Positions 41,577-53,400 of a stretch of DNA of 64,000 bases are shown piece after piece (within the stretch, counting starts at the first letter, position 1; every line of letters begins with the position of its first letter). This stretch comes from Sitta carolinensis. Taxonomy: Eukaryota; Chordata; Aves; Passeriformes; Sittidae. The stretch lies in contig JAVUNC010000004.1 of the NCBI GenBank assembly GCA_032173965.1, positions 58,341,501 through 58,405,500 on the forward strand. The letters run 5' to 3'. The notes beneath the pieces are model-generated. The model ran no database searches. It saw only the letters and a program-made list of their open reading frames with translations, and was not told where the DNA came from. The position numbers and the translations under genes were made by a program.

Positions 41577-42060
41577 TTCACATTTACAAGACAAATATGA
41601 ATAATATTTACAAATATATACAAATATTAAAATTAGCTTGTGATTTCAAAAAAAGTCCAAGTATTCTTAGCAGTATAGCCAACATACAGTACTTTTTTTT
41701 TTTAAGCTTGGAAGAGGTTCAAGATATGAAGGAAGAGCAACTTAAGATTCACATAAGAGAAGCCATCAGAGAAAATATTATCAATGTCCACATCTTAAAA
41801 TCAAAGGCAAAGCTTTGAAAAACCATAAAATCTAGTCTTCCTCATATTTTCACATTAAAAGGGGCTTCACTCACCTCGCTCAGCAGCACTAGAAATGTTT
41901 TAAAAACCTTTCTGAGCAGGATGAATAAATACAGAGCAATAACAGAGTTCATCATTTTTATGAATAGAGAATGGCAGAAAGCATTCTCTTCGTGGATGAC
42001 TAAAAAAAAAAACCTTTTCTGCAACATTTGACAATCTGTACTGGGGGGCGGGGGAATGGA

Positions 42061-42312
42061 TCACAATCTCTTTAGATTCTGTTTGCTTTTCTTAGTCCCA
42101 GGAAGTGGCCCTGACACAGAGTTGTGTTTCACTGGTTTGCTGCTCACACAGTCACTGGAGCTGTGGTAGCTGCACAGGCACTTAGTGCAAAAGTCAAAGC
42201 TGCAACTTTCTCGACTGCACGTCGCTCTCTGGAGGTAGGAGTCGTACTTGGCAGGCGAGCCACAGCGATGGCAGGCTTTAAGGCTTTCAGTGTTTTTCAA
42301 GTTCCTGGCAGC
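42061..42312 (-). CDS. FBXO5: FBXO5 exon 5 (zinc-binding region, RL tail, stop)
   Basis: The exon follows the acceptor TTTTTCCAACAG and codes 83 residues and TGA (42063-42061). All seven cysteines and the histidine of the zinc-binding region are present, and the protein ends in a Lys-rich stretch with LKRL. Confidence 0.96.
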   Translation of the reverse strand, partial: AARNLKNTESLKACHRCGSPAKYDSYLQRATCSRESCSFDFCTKCLCSYHSSSDCVSSKPVKHNSVSGPLPGTKKSKQNLKRL

Positions 42313-45300
42313 CTGTTGGAAAAAGCACAAACAGAAAATCATGAGTAGAGGGTAAATACATTCCCCAGACACTTCCTGATATTATCTTAGTGCCACAAAA
42401 CATAACTTCTCCTGATGTAGAGCGACAAACTAAAAATTCAGCCTAATTGCAGGTATTTTGTACTGGAATAGAGGTAGCCAATTTAAAATTCTTAAAACTT
42501 AAAAGTTAAAGGACAGGCTAAATCAAGAGCAGCAAGGATGACAGCCTTCCTGAATCTTCCAATCCTCATTCAAGGATGGTGATGTAGTTGTGTATAGACG
42601 CATATATCAGGAATTAAATTTTAAGACTGCTACTAAACAGTTATACTTTTACATTCCTAATGCTAAGAAGTCCTATGTAGTAGTATTACAGCAGCTTGAT
42701 TATACTTTCCAGTGACATTTCATCTTCCCTTATTGCACCAATTTGCAAAAATAAGACTTGAGCATAATACCTTTTTCTAGTTAAGAAAAATCTTTTGCTT
42801 ACTAACAAGCAATAACTTCCAAGAAGCATTTTTAAAAGTCTTATAAGATGTAGGTGCAGGTGTGCATTGCAAATATGTGGAAAAGAAAAATAACAAGGTG
42901 AAGGAGAAACAGGCTGTTGGCAGTTATTGACAACTCCAAATGTGCAACATACTATAAATATGTAGTTAAAAAAATAATTTTAATGCCAGGTAATTAGTTG
43001 GAAAAAAACATAGAATGATTAAAATAAATATGTATTTCAATTTTTTTTTAAATTGAGACTAAATACTATTAATATTTAATATTTGTGGGTTTTTTTCCTA
43101 ATTGTCCATTAGTTTTGAAGCAAAGTTGACAGTTTTTGTGATATTGCTTGTCTGGAAAACATGTGATTCATTATAAAGCAATGGAAAATAACAGGAAATA
43201 ACTAAATTTTTTTGTATCTGACAAGAGAATTTAAGCAAAAAAAAATCACTAACTGAAATTCTTCAGAAGGAAAAAAAAAAGTATGTAGGATATCCCAGTA
43301 TATCAATATTCTCCACTTAGCTTCTGACATTGTCTTAAAATAGGCATGCTAAGCAAAATCTGACAGCCACATTTATAATTACGAACACTTGAAATTGGGA
43401 ATGCTACTTTCAAAAATATGCTTTTCAAGGTGATTGTTTGCCAGACAACATGAGGGAAATTAAAGATTAGTGGAAATCACCACTTACCTCACAAAACTCC
43501 ATGAGCCTGCTGTGATTCCTAGATGCTTTGGATCTGGTGCTTTTTTTGTTCAAGTTTTTTGGTGGGGTTGCTTTCTGAATGGAAGCTAAGGACACTCTGT
43601 AGAGAACGTACTCTCTTGTTGCAGCATACTCTGGTGTTTTAGTGATCTAATGAAAAGAAAAACAGAGACTTAAATTCAGGAAGAAAATTTAACTGATTCG
43701 GGTTTTTTTTTATTTAATAGAAGTCAATAAGTAATTTTAGATCTTTCCTCCTGGTTTCCAATAATATAAAGCATCACACCAAGGAGTGCTATTGATTTTA
43801 CCATAACTTTCAGTCACTTGTTATAAATGGATAGAACAGCTCCCTAGGTCCCTGGTTAAAAAACCAATCATCTTCTATTATGTAATCCTACTTTCATATT
43901 AACACAGTTATTTAGACAGAGCATGTAATCTATTCATAATTTTTTAAAGCAAAAAATCGGTATTTCCAATTCTTTATGGTAAACAGAAATGCTTGAAGCT
44001 TTCTTTGTGAAAAATTCACTCCACCCACCAATTTTCCAAGCTTCCAGTTTAAGTTAAACAAAAAAGAATACAATAACATGGAAGAAATCAAACTTTATGG
44101 GACGAATATTCAGTACAAACGTTTCACCACAACAGCTCTGTAAAATACTAGAGAAAACTCAAACTGATTAACAATCTTATCCCTGTAGCAGATCCAAAGG
44201 CTTTGTTTGTTCTATCTCTCCATCTCCCAAGAAGGAAAAACACTGCTAGTATTTTAAGAGTCCTGACTTTATAAAACACTAGTCTAGTGTGGATGGATCT
44301 AGTATTTTTATTTCATAGGATAGAGGCATTAGGAATAGCTCATAGTGCAAAAAGCCTTTCGGTTTTCCATAACAGGCATGATGGACTTCAAGGACTACTG
44401 CTATAAACAGAGAGCCTGATTCACAGAGACAGCTGAGCAGTTTATCTCAGTCTTCCTCCCTTCTGGATCACTGGGGATGCTGAAGCAAGCAAGCCTCTGC
44501 TGGGAGACTAGGGCTTGCCCAGTGGACTGTGCTGGCAATAACTCACTCGTTCCTTCTCTCCTTCCTGCCTTTCTCTGTAAGACAGGACTTGTGGAAGCTC
44601 TTACAAACATCTGCATCTCTCCTTGGGTCACCTTCTGAGCCAACCTTCCTTGGGGTCCCCAAAGTCACTGATGTAACTAGCAACACTTGAGACAAGGCCT
44701 CCTAAAAGGACAAACTCTGACACTCCAGGGACAGTTTTCAATCAAAGAAACTTTTCTGTGATCTCTTAAGCTTAGGAGAAGACCTGAAATAGCAAAAAAC
44801 CACTGATGGTTCAGTGCAGAAACTTACAGAAAGGTTTTTCACAGCTCTGCAATACATTTGGAAAATCCATTTATCTTCTTGTAGAATCTTCTGCCATGTT
44901 GTGCTGACTTTGGCAAAACTGCAACAACAATACAAACATATCAGTTGCTTCCTAGCAAAAGGATTCATTAAATAGCAAGAATAACTGCAATCTTTTTCTT
45001 TTGCATAAAGTTGTAATATGTTCACAGTTGTAGTCTTTAATTTGCCTTTTAGGGAAATTAGCCATATGGATCATGGCTTACATTGTCAGTTCATGTTTTA
45101 GAATACATAATACTAAACATTGAGCAAACGTCACAAGCCCTGTATCTAAAACATTAAGGCATCTGATTAGGTTTCTTCCTTTCCCAGTGAAATACAATGA
45201 CATGAATATACTTACTTGACTAAATCCATCTCGCTGAGATGCCTTAAAATGTTTGCTAATATATGCTTCAGGTTCTTTTGGAAGAGCTCAGCAAGAATGT

Positions 45301-45937
45301 CTATTCTATCCAGCCCCATTTTCTTTCCAATTAAGTTACAAAGTTCAAATTTTCCCCTAGAAACAATTCTGTCTACAGCAGCCCAAGACTTGAGATTTCT
45401 TTTACCACTTTTTTTCAAGGTTGAACAAATTACTTCTTCATAATGGATTACTGGCAACAGTGTCTTCTTTGAAAACTGTTCCTGGTTTTGGTTCTTCATG
45501 AGATAATGCTTTGGTGTACCACAGAGATTCCCAGCCAAAGGTAAACTATCCTCATGTTCTGTGGCATCAGCATAGTGAGTACATAACATAGAGGAATAAC
45601 CACTGTCCTCATTGAGTTTACTGCTTTCCATTGCCTCCATTTCACAGATATGTGTATCAAGTCTCTGGGTTACTTGGTTGTTTTCTTTGTTATGTATGGG
45701 TCTTCCTCCATCTTCAAGATCTAGATTTCTGGTGGCTGCATGGTATGAGTCACTAAGGGGCATTTTCTGATGTTCTTCAGCACAGCTTTTACAAAAGCCT
45801 TCCTCATAATTCAAGGGGCAGGATTTTTCCAGTTTTGTTTTCTCCACAGCACATTTCAATGGTGCAAACCCAGCACGAAGAGATGTGCAATCCAAATCAC
45901 GCTTCATTTTGCAAGAGCGATTAAGGTTTGATCTCAT
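42061..45937 (-). CDS. FBXO5: FBXO5 / EMI1, F-box inhibitor of the anaphase-promoting complex (4 coding exons)
   Basis: Joining 45937-45216, 44918-44828, 43646-43488 and 42312-42061 gives 408 codons (407 residues and TGA) with phases 2, 0, 0. The family protein blocks APC/C with CDC20 or CDH1 in S and G2, and is removed in early mitosis through beta-TrCP. Visible parts: degron DSGYSS (residues 111-116), F-box about 207-262, an RxxL box RVSL (288-291), a C6HC zinc-binding region (338-379, spacing C-x2-C-x14-C-x4-C-x4-C-x2-C-x4-H-x4-C), and a basic tail ending NLKRL, equivalent to the LR/RL tail that blocks E2 docking. Every APC/C-inhibitory element known from the human protein has a counterpart. 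The start is the first in-frame ATG of exon 2, because the exon 1 frame has no ATG near the donor; this resembles the shorter human isoform. Identification is by recalled family similarity and is strong. Confidence 0.96.
43488..43646 (-). CDS. FBXO5: FBXO5 exon 4 (RxxL box)
   Basis: The exon is 159 bases (53 codons, phase 0 at both ends), with acceptor TTTTCATTAG and donor GTAAGT. The peptide EYVLYRVSLASIQK aligns with the region of human EMI1 that holds the D-box pseudosubstrate motif. The linker after it is basic and poorly conserved. Confidence 0.92.
44828..44918 (-). CDS. FBXO5: FBXO5 exon 3 (second half of F-box)
   Basis: The exon is 91 bases, with acceptor TTGTTGCAG and donor GTAAGT. 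It completes the split Asn codon and reads FAKVSTTWQKIL, the typical KVSTTWxKIL part of the EMI1 F-box. It ends in phase 0. Confidence 0.94.
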
Positions 45938-45952
45938 TTTGTTATTTGTATT
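45216..45952 (-). CDS. FBXO5: FBXO5 exon 2 (start codon, degron, start of F-box)
   Basis: The acceptor TTGCAG lies just before 45952, and the first ATG is at 45937-45935, leaving 15 transcribed bases before it. The exon codes 240 residues plus two bases of an Asn codon. The donor after 45216 reads GTAAGT. It carries a KEN-containing stretch (NKENN), the DSGYSS phosphodegron and the N-terminal helices of the F-box. The five codons before the ATG stay open into exon 1, so an N-terminally extended form from another first exon is formally possible. Confidence 0.95.
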
Positions 45953-47833
45953 CTGCAAGAAACAACAAAGGCAGTATGAAAATATAGCATAAACTAGATC
46001 ACAATTTTTTTTCTTATAAAGACTACCATGCTTCCTATCTGCATTATGAATTTGATGTTTTTATCCAACTCACCTTCTAATGTCTAAAATACAACTAGTG
46101 GAATTAAGGATTTGAACAGCCACTGATTAGGACTATGCAAGATCTCCCCAAAAACTAGTTTTATGCTGCATATAACTAGGGAAAGAAAACTGACTGGGTC
46201 ACCATTTCTCTTGGTCACCATTTCACCAGCACAGAGGAGACAGACCAGTGCTTCCCATTCCTACCATCATGGTAGCAACATAGTCAAGACACTTGAGGTC
46301 CCTGCAAGGGACACCAGTGGCAGAGGGTCCATGAGTGACCACCCACAGGCCAGTGCAGGCCAGAGAAGGCTGAAGTTTGCATACAAGACCAGAGGCAATG
46401 CTGCTGCTGCAGCTGCAGTCAGATAGCTGGCATTTTTAGGAAGGGAGGAGGCTGGGAGGCAAAGGAAAGGCTTGAGTGCTCACATGTGTGGAGTAAAATA
46501 CAAAGAAAAGCGGCCATCCTTAAACAATGGTCAGAGTGAAATAAAGGTTCAAGCATGATTTAAGGAGGGTGGAAGGTCGATAAATATCATAGGGAAATTG
46601 AGCTTCTCTTGCCCTGTTCCATTCCCCTCCCCCCCGAAATGTGGTGCTATCTAAATTAACAATTGCGGGGGGATGGGCGAGGGCTGAAGGGGAGAAGGAG
46701 GTCATCTCTCCCCAGTTAAGTCTAAAGGGAAAATAAGTTTTAACATGCTTTGTAATCCGTAGGAAATAGAAAATCCCAGATTTGAGTAAGCATTTTAAAG
46801 GATTTAAGCACTTCCAGCAGTTTTGGAAAGAAGCATGAGAAAAACGTATTCCGCGAAAGACTTAGAGAAAAAGTTCCTTTTTTGACCTACGTTTGGTGGG
46901 AAAAAGGAGCAAAGAGGCTTACGGCTTTGTATCGTGTGAGCTGGGGGAAGAGAGGCAAGCCCTTCCTAAGCCTCCTCCCATTCCTTGCGAACGGCAGAGA
47001 GGCTTTTTGGGTTGAAATCCTGATGATTTGGAAAATGACCCCAACATCACGTTTCGGTGCACCAGGGCCTGCCCCGACCCCCGGAGGAGCGGGCTCAGCC
47101 GCGGGGCCCCGCGGCGCTGTCAGGCTGCTCCCGCCCAGCGCTCAAGATGGCCCGGGTCGGTGCAGGTAGACCGGGTCCCGGCTCCGCCGTGCCCTACGGC
47201 CCTAGGAACTTTATCCCGCGCCTTCGGGGGCCTCCCCTTCCCCCCGCAACGGAGGATTCCCCCTGAAAGGGCGGCGGCGGGGCGGCCAGCAGCGCGCCAG
47301 GAGCGGGAGGATGCCCCTCCGACGGCGTGGCCGGCGGGCGGGAGACAGCGCAGCACCTCCCCGCCCGCCGCTGCCTGGCGGCGGGAGCCGAGCTGCGAAC
47401 CGCACCCCAGCCCGGCCCCTGTCCCGCCAGCGCCGCGAGCAGTCGGGACCACCCCACACGCGGCTCCTTGGCGGGATCGGGGCGCTCCCTGGCCGCCAGC
47501 GCGCCACCGTCCCGTCCCGTCCCAACCCATCCCGCCACGTCCCGCCGGCGGGATAACCGCGGGGCTGGGCTAGGAGAGCAGTGGGACCGGGAGACCGGCA
47601 GGAATCCCGCTCCCCAGTCCGTCTGGTCCCGCCGCAGCGCCGCTAGCATCCGCACAGTCCCACCACCACGTACGCCGGCGACTCCCGCCACCCCAGCCGA
47701 AGAGCCTTAAGAGCGGAGCCCCGCTGTCCCGGAGCCGATCCGACAGCGGAGCCCCGGCCGCCGAGCCCTGGAGCCCCGGCCGGAGAGCCCTGGAGCGGCT
47801 CCCGGCGGAGCTCGCTGCCCGCCCCGCGCTCAC

Positions 47834-47890
47834 CTGCAGAGCCGCGCCGGCGCCGCCGCGAGCAGTGAGTGCGTCCCGCTCTCGCCGGGC
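47834..47890 (-). other. FBXO5: FBXO5 first exon, probably 5' UTR only (3' boundary firm, 5' end approximate)
   Basis: On the minus strand a consensus donor CTGCAG|GTGAGC ends the exon at 47834. The frame that would join exon 2 is open but has no ATG until 48145, which is upstream of the CCAAT boxes and so unlikely to be transcribed. The transcription start is inferred to lie near 47.85-47.90 kb, below the AT-rich core at 47893-47912. The intron to exon 2 is then about 1.9 kb. Confidence 0.6.
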
Positions 47891-47892
47891 GC

Positions 47893-47997
47893 TTTTTAAA
47901 AACTTTAAATTTGGTATCCAAAACCGGGCCAGCCAATGGCGGCGCGGCGCGGCGCGGGCCGCGGCCAATGGGCGGCGGGCAGGCGGCGGCGGCCAAT
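47893..47997 (-). promoter_or_regulatory. FBXO5: FBXO5 core promoter: three CCAAT boxes and TTTAAA elements
   Basis: CCAAT pentamers stand at 47933-47937, 47965-47969 and 47993-47997, with steps of 32 and 28 bases, all in the same direction. Toward the gene come two TTTAAA hexamers (47904-47909 and 47895-47900) and a GGGCGC next to the second. Arrays of NF-Y sites about three helical turns apart with a CHR-like element mark cell-cycle promoters of the DREAM/MuvB/E2F class. FBXO5 is known as an E2F-driven G1/S gene, so the match is sensible, but binding is inferred. Confidence 0.7.
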
Positions 47998-48307
47998 CGG
48001 CGGCGAGGCGGGCGGGGCCGGCCCGCCCCTCGCTTTCCCTCCTCGGCCGCCCGGGAGCGACGCGAGTGGCGCGGCCGCGGCTCCCGCGCTGGCCGCTCCC
48101 GCCCGCCCCTTCCTGCCGCCCGCCAGCCCCGCACCGCGCTCGCAACCGATGGAACCGGCGGCTGCCGCGTCCCGGCGCTGGCAGGCAGGCTGGCGCCCAG
48201 CTACATCTGCGTCTGCTTGGTTAAATGGACGCGCCTGGGATCTTCCCATCACCCCGGCACGCTCCGAATGTGCAAAGCTCCTCTGCCAGGGAAGGACTCT
48301 CTCCCGC

Positions 48308-48436
48308 ACTGGAGATAGTCAAGAACAGCCCGGATGCATTCCTGTGCCATGTGCTCTAGGATGACCGGGCTTAAGCAGGGATGTTGGACTGGATGACCCA
48401 CTGTGGTCCCTTCCAACCTGACCCATTATGTGACTC
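48308..48436 (+). mobile_element. CR1 LINE 3' end next to the FBXO5 CpG island
   Basis: CGGATGCATTCCTGTGCC, GTTGGACTGGATGACCCAC and GGTCCCTTCCAACCTGACCC mark a forward CR1 3' end. Its start is within about 100 bases of the island edge, upstream of FBXO5. Confidence 0.85.
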
Positions 48437-49800
48437 AAGCCTGGCGGTGGATCTGGGCTACTCCCCATAAAAGAACTGTATTTATTTTACATGACCAATG
48501 CTACCGTGGTTGCAGGGGGAGCAGGAGCACTACTGGGAGCTAGGCTCACTGGACACCAGCGCAGGGATCCCTACCATGGAAAGGCAATCTGCTTACAGCT
48601 CAAGGAGGTTGCATTTGCACAGACAACATCCGTTGCATTAAAATGAATACAGAGCAAGCAGGGGACTTCAAGTCTTTATACAGTAAAGCTGGCCATGACA
48701 GGCCAAGGAGGACAGAGAAGCCCTCCTTTGTACAACACTGACAGATGCCAGGTTTGGAATACCTGTCAGCCTCCTACCAGAACTACATGATGTCTGGTTT
48801 TTTGCACACTGATCAGAGCCAGGTCACTTGCAAGGCAGCAACATATTTAGTGTTTGTTCAAGAGCCAGATGAGAACAAGGAGGCAGGATCTGACCAGACA
48901 GGCTATAAGCTGGAAGTTCAGGGAAAGTCTAGGGTGACAAGGACCTAAACGATTATCTAAGTTTCATGCAGTAGTCCCGTGTGTGGACCTGGTGGATGGC
49001 CTTATTTATTTATAAGAATATGAGGCTGAACAGCAAACTCCATCTATCATTTGACATAAGATGGCCTGGCTTGAAGTCACATCAGTAGGACTGTCACAAG
49101 TACTCTCTAGTGCTGCATTTACAATGCTGATCTGGTAAGGATGAAGACTTCAGTCGTAGTTTCTGCTCCAATAGGTATTTAATTATCTTACACAAAAAGT
49201 GAGCCCGTGTTTCTTTTTACTTTTTTATGTGCCATTTGGAGTTATAAAACTGACAGTAAATGCAGACTTAGGTCTCACACTTAACAACAGGAAATATGTA
49301 TACCTCATCTTATGCACACATACATTCTTCCATCTGAAGTTAATATATGCATCTTAAATTAAATGGCTTGGAACTTAATCATAGTTAACATGCACTGTTT
49401 ATTAGAAAAAAAAAAAAAAGCTGATAAATGTATCAAATGTTTTTAAATGCTGTTAAATAAATAAACAAAAACAGTAAGTGCTGTCACAACACACAACTTT
49501 TAGAACATCAACAACTTGGACAGTCAATTAAAACCATAAAGTAGAAACTGAACTGAAGTCAAGTGGATATTAAAATATCAGCAGAACAACATTGTAACAA
49601 TTTTTTAAATTTTTGACTCAAGAACAGAAACATTTGTTCCAAAACCAATTCATATGATTCATCACTCAGCTTCCAAGGCTTGTTTTTTCTCAAACAAGGG
49701 ATATTTCTAAACTAGTTTTATGTTTATAAATAAGGGTCAGAAGGCCCTGAAAACATGACAGAGATACACTTTGACTCCCTTTCCCATGACACATATAAGT
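48437..49800. other. Spacer between MTRF1L 3' end and FBXO5 promoter
   Basis: No coding signal. It becomes AT-rich away from the island, with an A13 run near 49408. Minus-strand AATAAA hexamers here could end longer MTRF1L transcripts. Confidence 0.5.
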
Positions 49801-49835
49801 GATTAATAAATATATGGATAGGTAGAGTGGGATCA

Positions 49836-49841
49836 TTTATT
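49836..49841 (-). terminator. MTRF1L: Candidate MTRF1L poly(A) signal (AATAAA on minus)
   Basis: This is the first canonical AATAAA on the minus strand after the stop, about 435 bases away. It implies a 3' UTR of about 450 bases. A second AATAAA at about 49397 could serve a longer form. Confidence 0.45.
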
Positions 49842-50273
49842 TATCACTTTTTTTCCAATCACTCAAACAAAATAGGATTTTTTCGTTCATTCAAGTAAGC
49901 TATTTCACACTGCTGTGTGATGGTTAAGCCATAGTTTAAATGAAAACTGGAACTAGAAATAACTCCTTTTTTAATGCATGCATACCTTTTGAGAGTGGTG
50001 TATCAGTTCTTAGTAGAAAAAGTTAAAAACTGCTGTTGCTTCTGGTACAGTCAAATTAACTTTTCAAAACGACAACTGCAGCAATAATGTCTTACATGAA
50101 GATAATAAAATTTTTTACTCAGCAAGTAAGAAAACTGCTTAATATTCATGAGGAAACAAGTTGTGATGTTTCTCATGATCTGAAAAGTTCCATTTTCTGG
50201 GTGGTGTTCTGAGAAGTTTCTTTTTGCAGACCAAGGTCTACATCTGTTGTAATGGCCTGAGAAAGAACAATGT

Positions 50274-50489
50274 TCAGGAGGAATTATTTTTTTCATTTTC
50301 TGAAATAATTTCCATTAGAGATTCATAATCAGCATGTTCTCTCAGAGTTTGTATCATTTCATCCAGCATTTCTTCCCCTAGCATGAAAGACTCAACATGA
50401 TGCACTGATCTGCTTATTCTGTGGTCTGTAATCCGGTCCTGTGGAAAGTTGTATGTTCTGATCTTCTCTGATCTTCCTTTAGTCCCAAT
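50274..50489 (-). CDS. MTRF1L: MTRF1L exon 7 (C-terminus, stop)
   Basis: The exon follows the acceptor TTTTTCTGTAG and codes 71 residues and TGA (50276-50274). It begins [20 protein letters not shown] and ends [12 protein letters not shown]. The last eight residues are polar and go beyond the human end. Confidence 0.95.
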   Translation of the reverse strand: MGTKGRSEKIRTYNFPQDRITDHRISRSVHHVESFMLGEEMLDEMIQTLREHADYESLMEIISENEKNNSS

Positions 50490-53400
50490 CTACAGAAAAA
50501 GAAGAATCAGTTTATCATCATCATCATCATCATCTTACAAAAATGATGAAATATTGATCAGGCACATAAAGCAAAAAAGTCTTCCTCACATGACTATAAA
50601 AAATTTGTTAAGAGTTACGCAGTACGCAGATCACTTCAACAGCTGCAGTAATTCTTCTTGAATATGTAAATGAACCATTTGTTTACAAAAGAACAATTGT
50701 TTACAATTTTCTAAAACTATTCTGGTTCTTCATGCAGCAATCCAGTTTGTTTCACTGGATCTCTAGGATTTACATACTACTGACATTTTAAATCTGCCTA
50801 ATATATGACCTTTATTGCTGAAGTAAAATGTAATGTTGTTGTTTAGAGAGCTTGGGGACTCCACAAATTTTGTTCTCCAGAGTGGCCTTGTGGAAGGCAT
50901 CCCTTCCCATGGTAGGAGGGTTGGAGCTAGATCATTTTTAAGGTCTCTGCCAACCCAATTCTATGACTTTTTTTTGCCTCATGTAAGTTCTTCCTGGGCT
51001 CCCGTTGCTCTACATTTCCATTCACTACTTGCTGTTCAACAAAGGTGCTACCCTAAAAACATATGCTTGTACAGAATTATATCACAACTAATTGAAACTT
51101 ACTTGAATCTTTCGAGCACTATTTCTCTTTTTGGTTTCTTCTTCTAGTTTGGCGTTGTATAGTTTAGCACGTAGCATTTGCATAGCCCTCTCTTTGTTTC
51201 TAATTTGGGATCTTTCTTGCTGACATTCAGACACAATCCCTGTCAAAAATATCATGACATTTAGCACTTAAGATTAACACATACTAAAAGAGCTCTGCAA
51301 TTTCTGGAAGATTTTTTATATGTTACATTAGGCTGTTACATTTGGACTGGGAATGTAGAAGTCCAGGTTTATTAATGAGTAATGATACACTTTGGGAGAG
51401 AAGTATAGGCTGAGTTGTACAAGTGTTTTAGGCTGAGTTGTACAAGTGTTTTAAGCCATAAGACAAGAAATTTAATTCAGTGGAAATTTATTTCACCTGG
51501 ATGACAGATGGATAATGAAATAAAAGATATGTGATGTGATCTGACTTATAAAAGATACCTTCATTACTTGTAAATTTTGGCCACCGTTGCAGGAATTGTA
51601 GGATTTAAGGAACAGCAAAATACATATGATAGTGAGAGCTTAGAATACGATCAGAATATAAAAAATGGGCACTATTTTATTAAAAAAAATAAAAGGGTGT
51701 ACTTTCTCATCCCCAAATAGACAATTAAAGGTAAGAAATAAAAAGCCAAAAAAAGGAGCAGGGAGAAGAAACACAGTACAAGCTAAGTTGTTATTTGGAT
51801 TTATTAAGTAGCTCTGGTAATATTAGAGGATGATTTTATAAGATTATATAGTATTACTTACTGAAAGACTTATTTACAAACAGCATTTTGGATTGTAGTG
51901 GAGGTTTATAAAAAGATTTAGGATGAGACAAATACAAGGATTAACAGGACAGTTTTAAGGGAAGAGAGATAAGAGAAATGAGGAAGGGAAAGGTGGAACA
52001 GAAAAAAGTCAGGAGCTAATGTCAACAATGAACTCCCGTTAACTGTGTATAACTGCAAACATTTGCAATACACTTTAAGATTTCTATAAGATGCCCTAAT
52101 GACTGCCATGGGCAAAAACTAAGATAAATTGCTAGTTTTAGTTTGTTGTATTTTTATCCAAACATACAGGCAATCCAAAACATTTTTAATCTAGGGTATC
52201 TTTTTGTCTCCATATAGTGAACAGAATTTTAACCTCTCTACTGCTTGCCTTCTGCTTTACTAGGAAGAGATGAATGGATTTATGTTTTAAACAGAGACAA
52301 AGAAATGGGTGGCAAAAATCTGGATACATGAAGATAAAGAGCACTTGGGATTACCTTGAAACCCTGTAAAGCCTGACTAATGTTTGTAGTAGAGAAGAGG
52401 AAAAGTTAAAATGCAAAGCAAGTCAAGAAAGCTGTTGTGAATTGCTCAAGGGGAAGTAAAAGGCTTAGGAATGGTTATAAAAAGCCCCATACAACAGCTA
52501 AAATCAGGTAGTGTTCGAGGGTGTATCTTATCCCTGCTATGTTTCCTAACCTGAGCCAGAGGGATGGGCCTCCTAATTATGTGTGTCATCTACGGGAAAG
52601 GAGCCAGCAGACAAATGGGAGCTGGCATCCTGAGTAGACTCTGCAATTAAAAGTAATGTTTTAATACGGAAATAGCACAATCTGTCTTTTGGAGACTAGT
52701 CAAGAAAATTCAAATAATTAGATTTCAACCTACTCCATTTTTCTGTGTCATTTTCATTATTTGAAAGCTTAAGTACAATTTTTTGATAGAAACTGATCTG
52801 AATGCTTTTAGAGTGTCATGTTTAATAGAAAAATTAATAGATTACCTACTGAAGCCAGTAGTTTTCACTGTTAAAAACTGGAGTGGGCACAAGATGATGC
52901 ACTTAGAGTAGTATGTATAGACATGAAAACTCCATAAAACCTCTGCTCTACTGTTGCCCAGGTTTGAAAATAAGACCATTATTTCAAAAGAAATTCTGAC
53001 AGCAGGTTTGGAATGTAGATCTTGTACTAAGGAGAGAATGAAGCAGCACCTGTTGGAATGTGAACTATCCGTACAGCACTATCTGTGGTATTGACATGCT
53101 GGCCTCCAGCTCCACTAGCTCGCTTCGTTTCTATCCGTAGATCTTTTGGACTAATTTGCAGCCTCATCTGTCATGGGAGACAGAAGAAGAGAAAAGAAAG
53201 TATTATATGTTCTTTCTTTCTAGACAGATATCAAGTATGCACAGTCAGTTTATTTTAGAAGGCACATTCATGCAAGATCAAACTTCTGAATGTTTATGAG
53301 TATTAGTTGAAATCCTCTTACAAACATTTTAAGAAATCTTGGTAATCAGATTGGAATGCATCATGACAGAATCCCAGAAATCAGCCAAACAGTAACTTAA

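Larger units (their letters stand above)
47050..48250. promoter_or_regulatory. FBXO5: CpG island over FBXO5 promoter, exon 1 and start of intron 1
   Basis: This block of about 1.2 kb is very GC-rich and dense in CpG, in contrast to AT-rich DNA on both sides. Long open frames on both strands here come from the base composition; none shows a recognisable domain or codon pattern. Confidence 0.85.

Noticed and set aside
1..42000. VIP gene, expected on this side of FBXO5 from human gene order
   Set aside because: I looked by eye for codons of the secretin-like peptides on both strands and found none. The gene probably lies beyond the left edge; a translated search would settle it.
47028..48364. 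Many frames of 100-190 residues on both strands in the FBXO5 island
   Set aside because: High GC removes stop codons. The frames overlap in all phases, are Ala/Arg/Pro/Gly-rich, and cross the promoter and the exon 1 donor.
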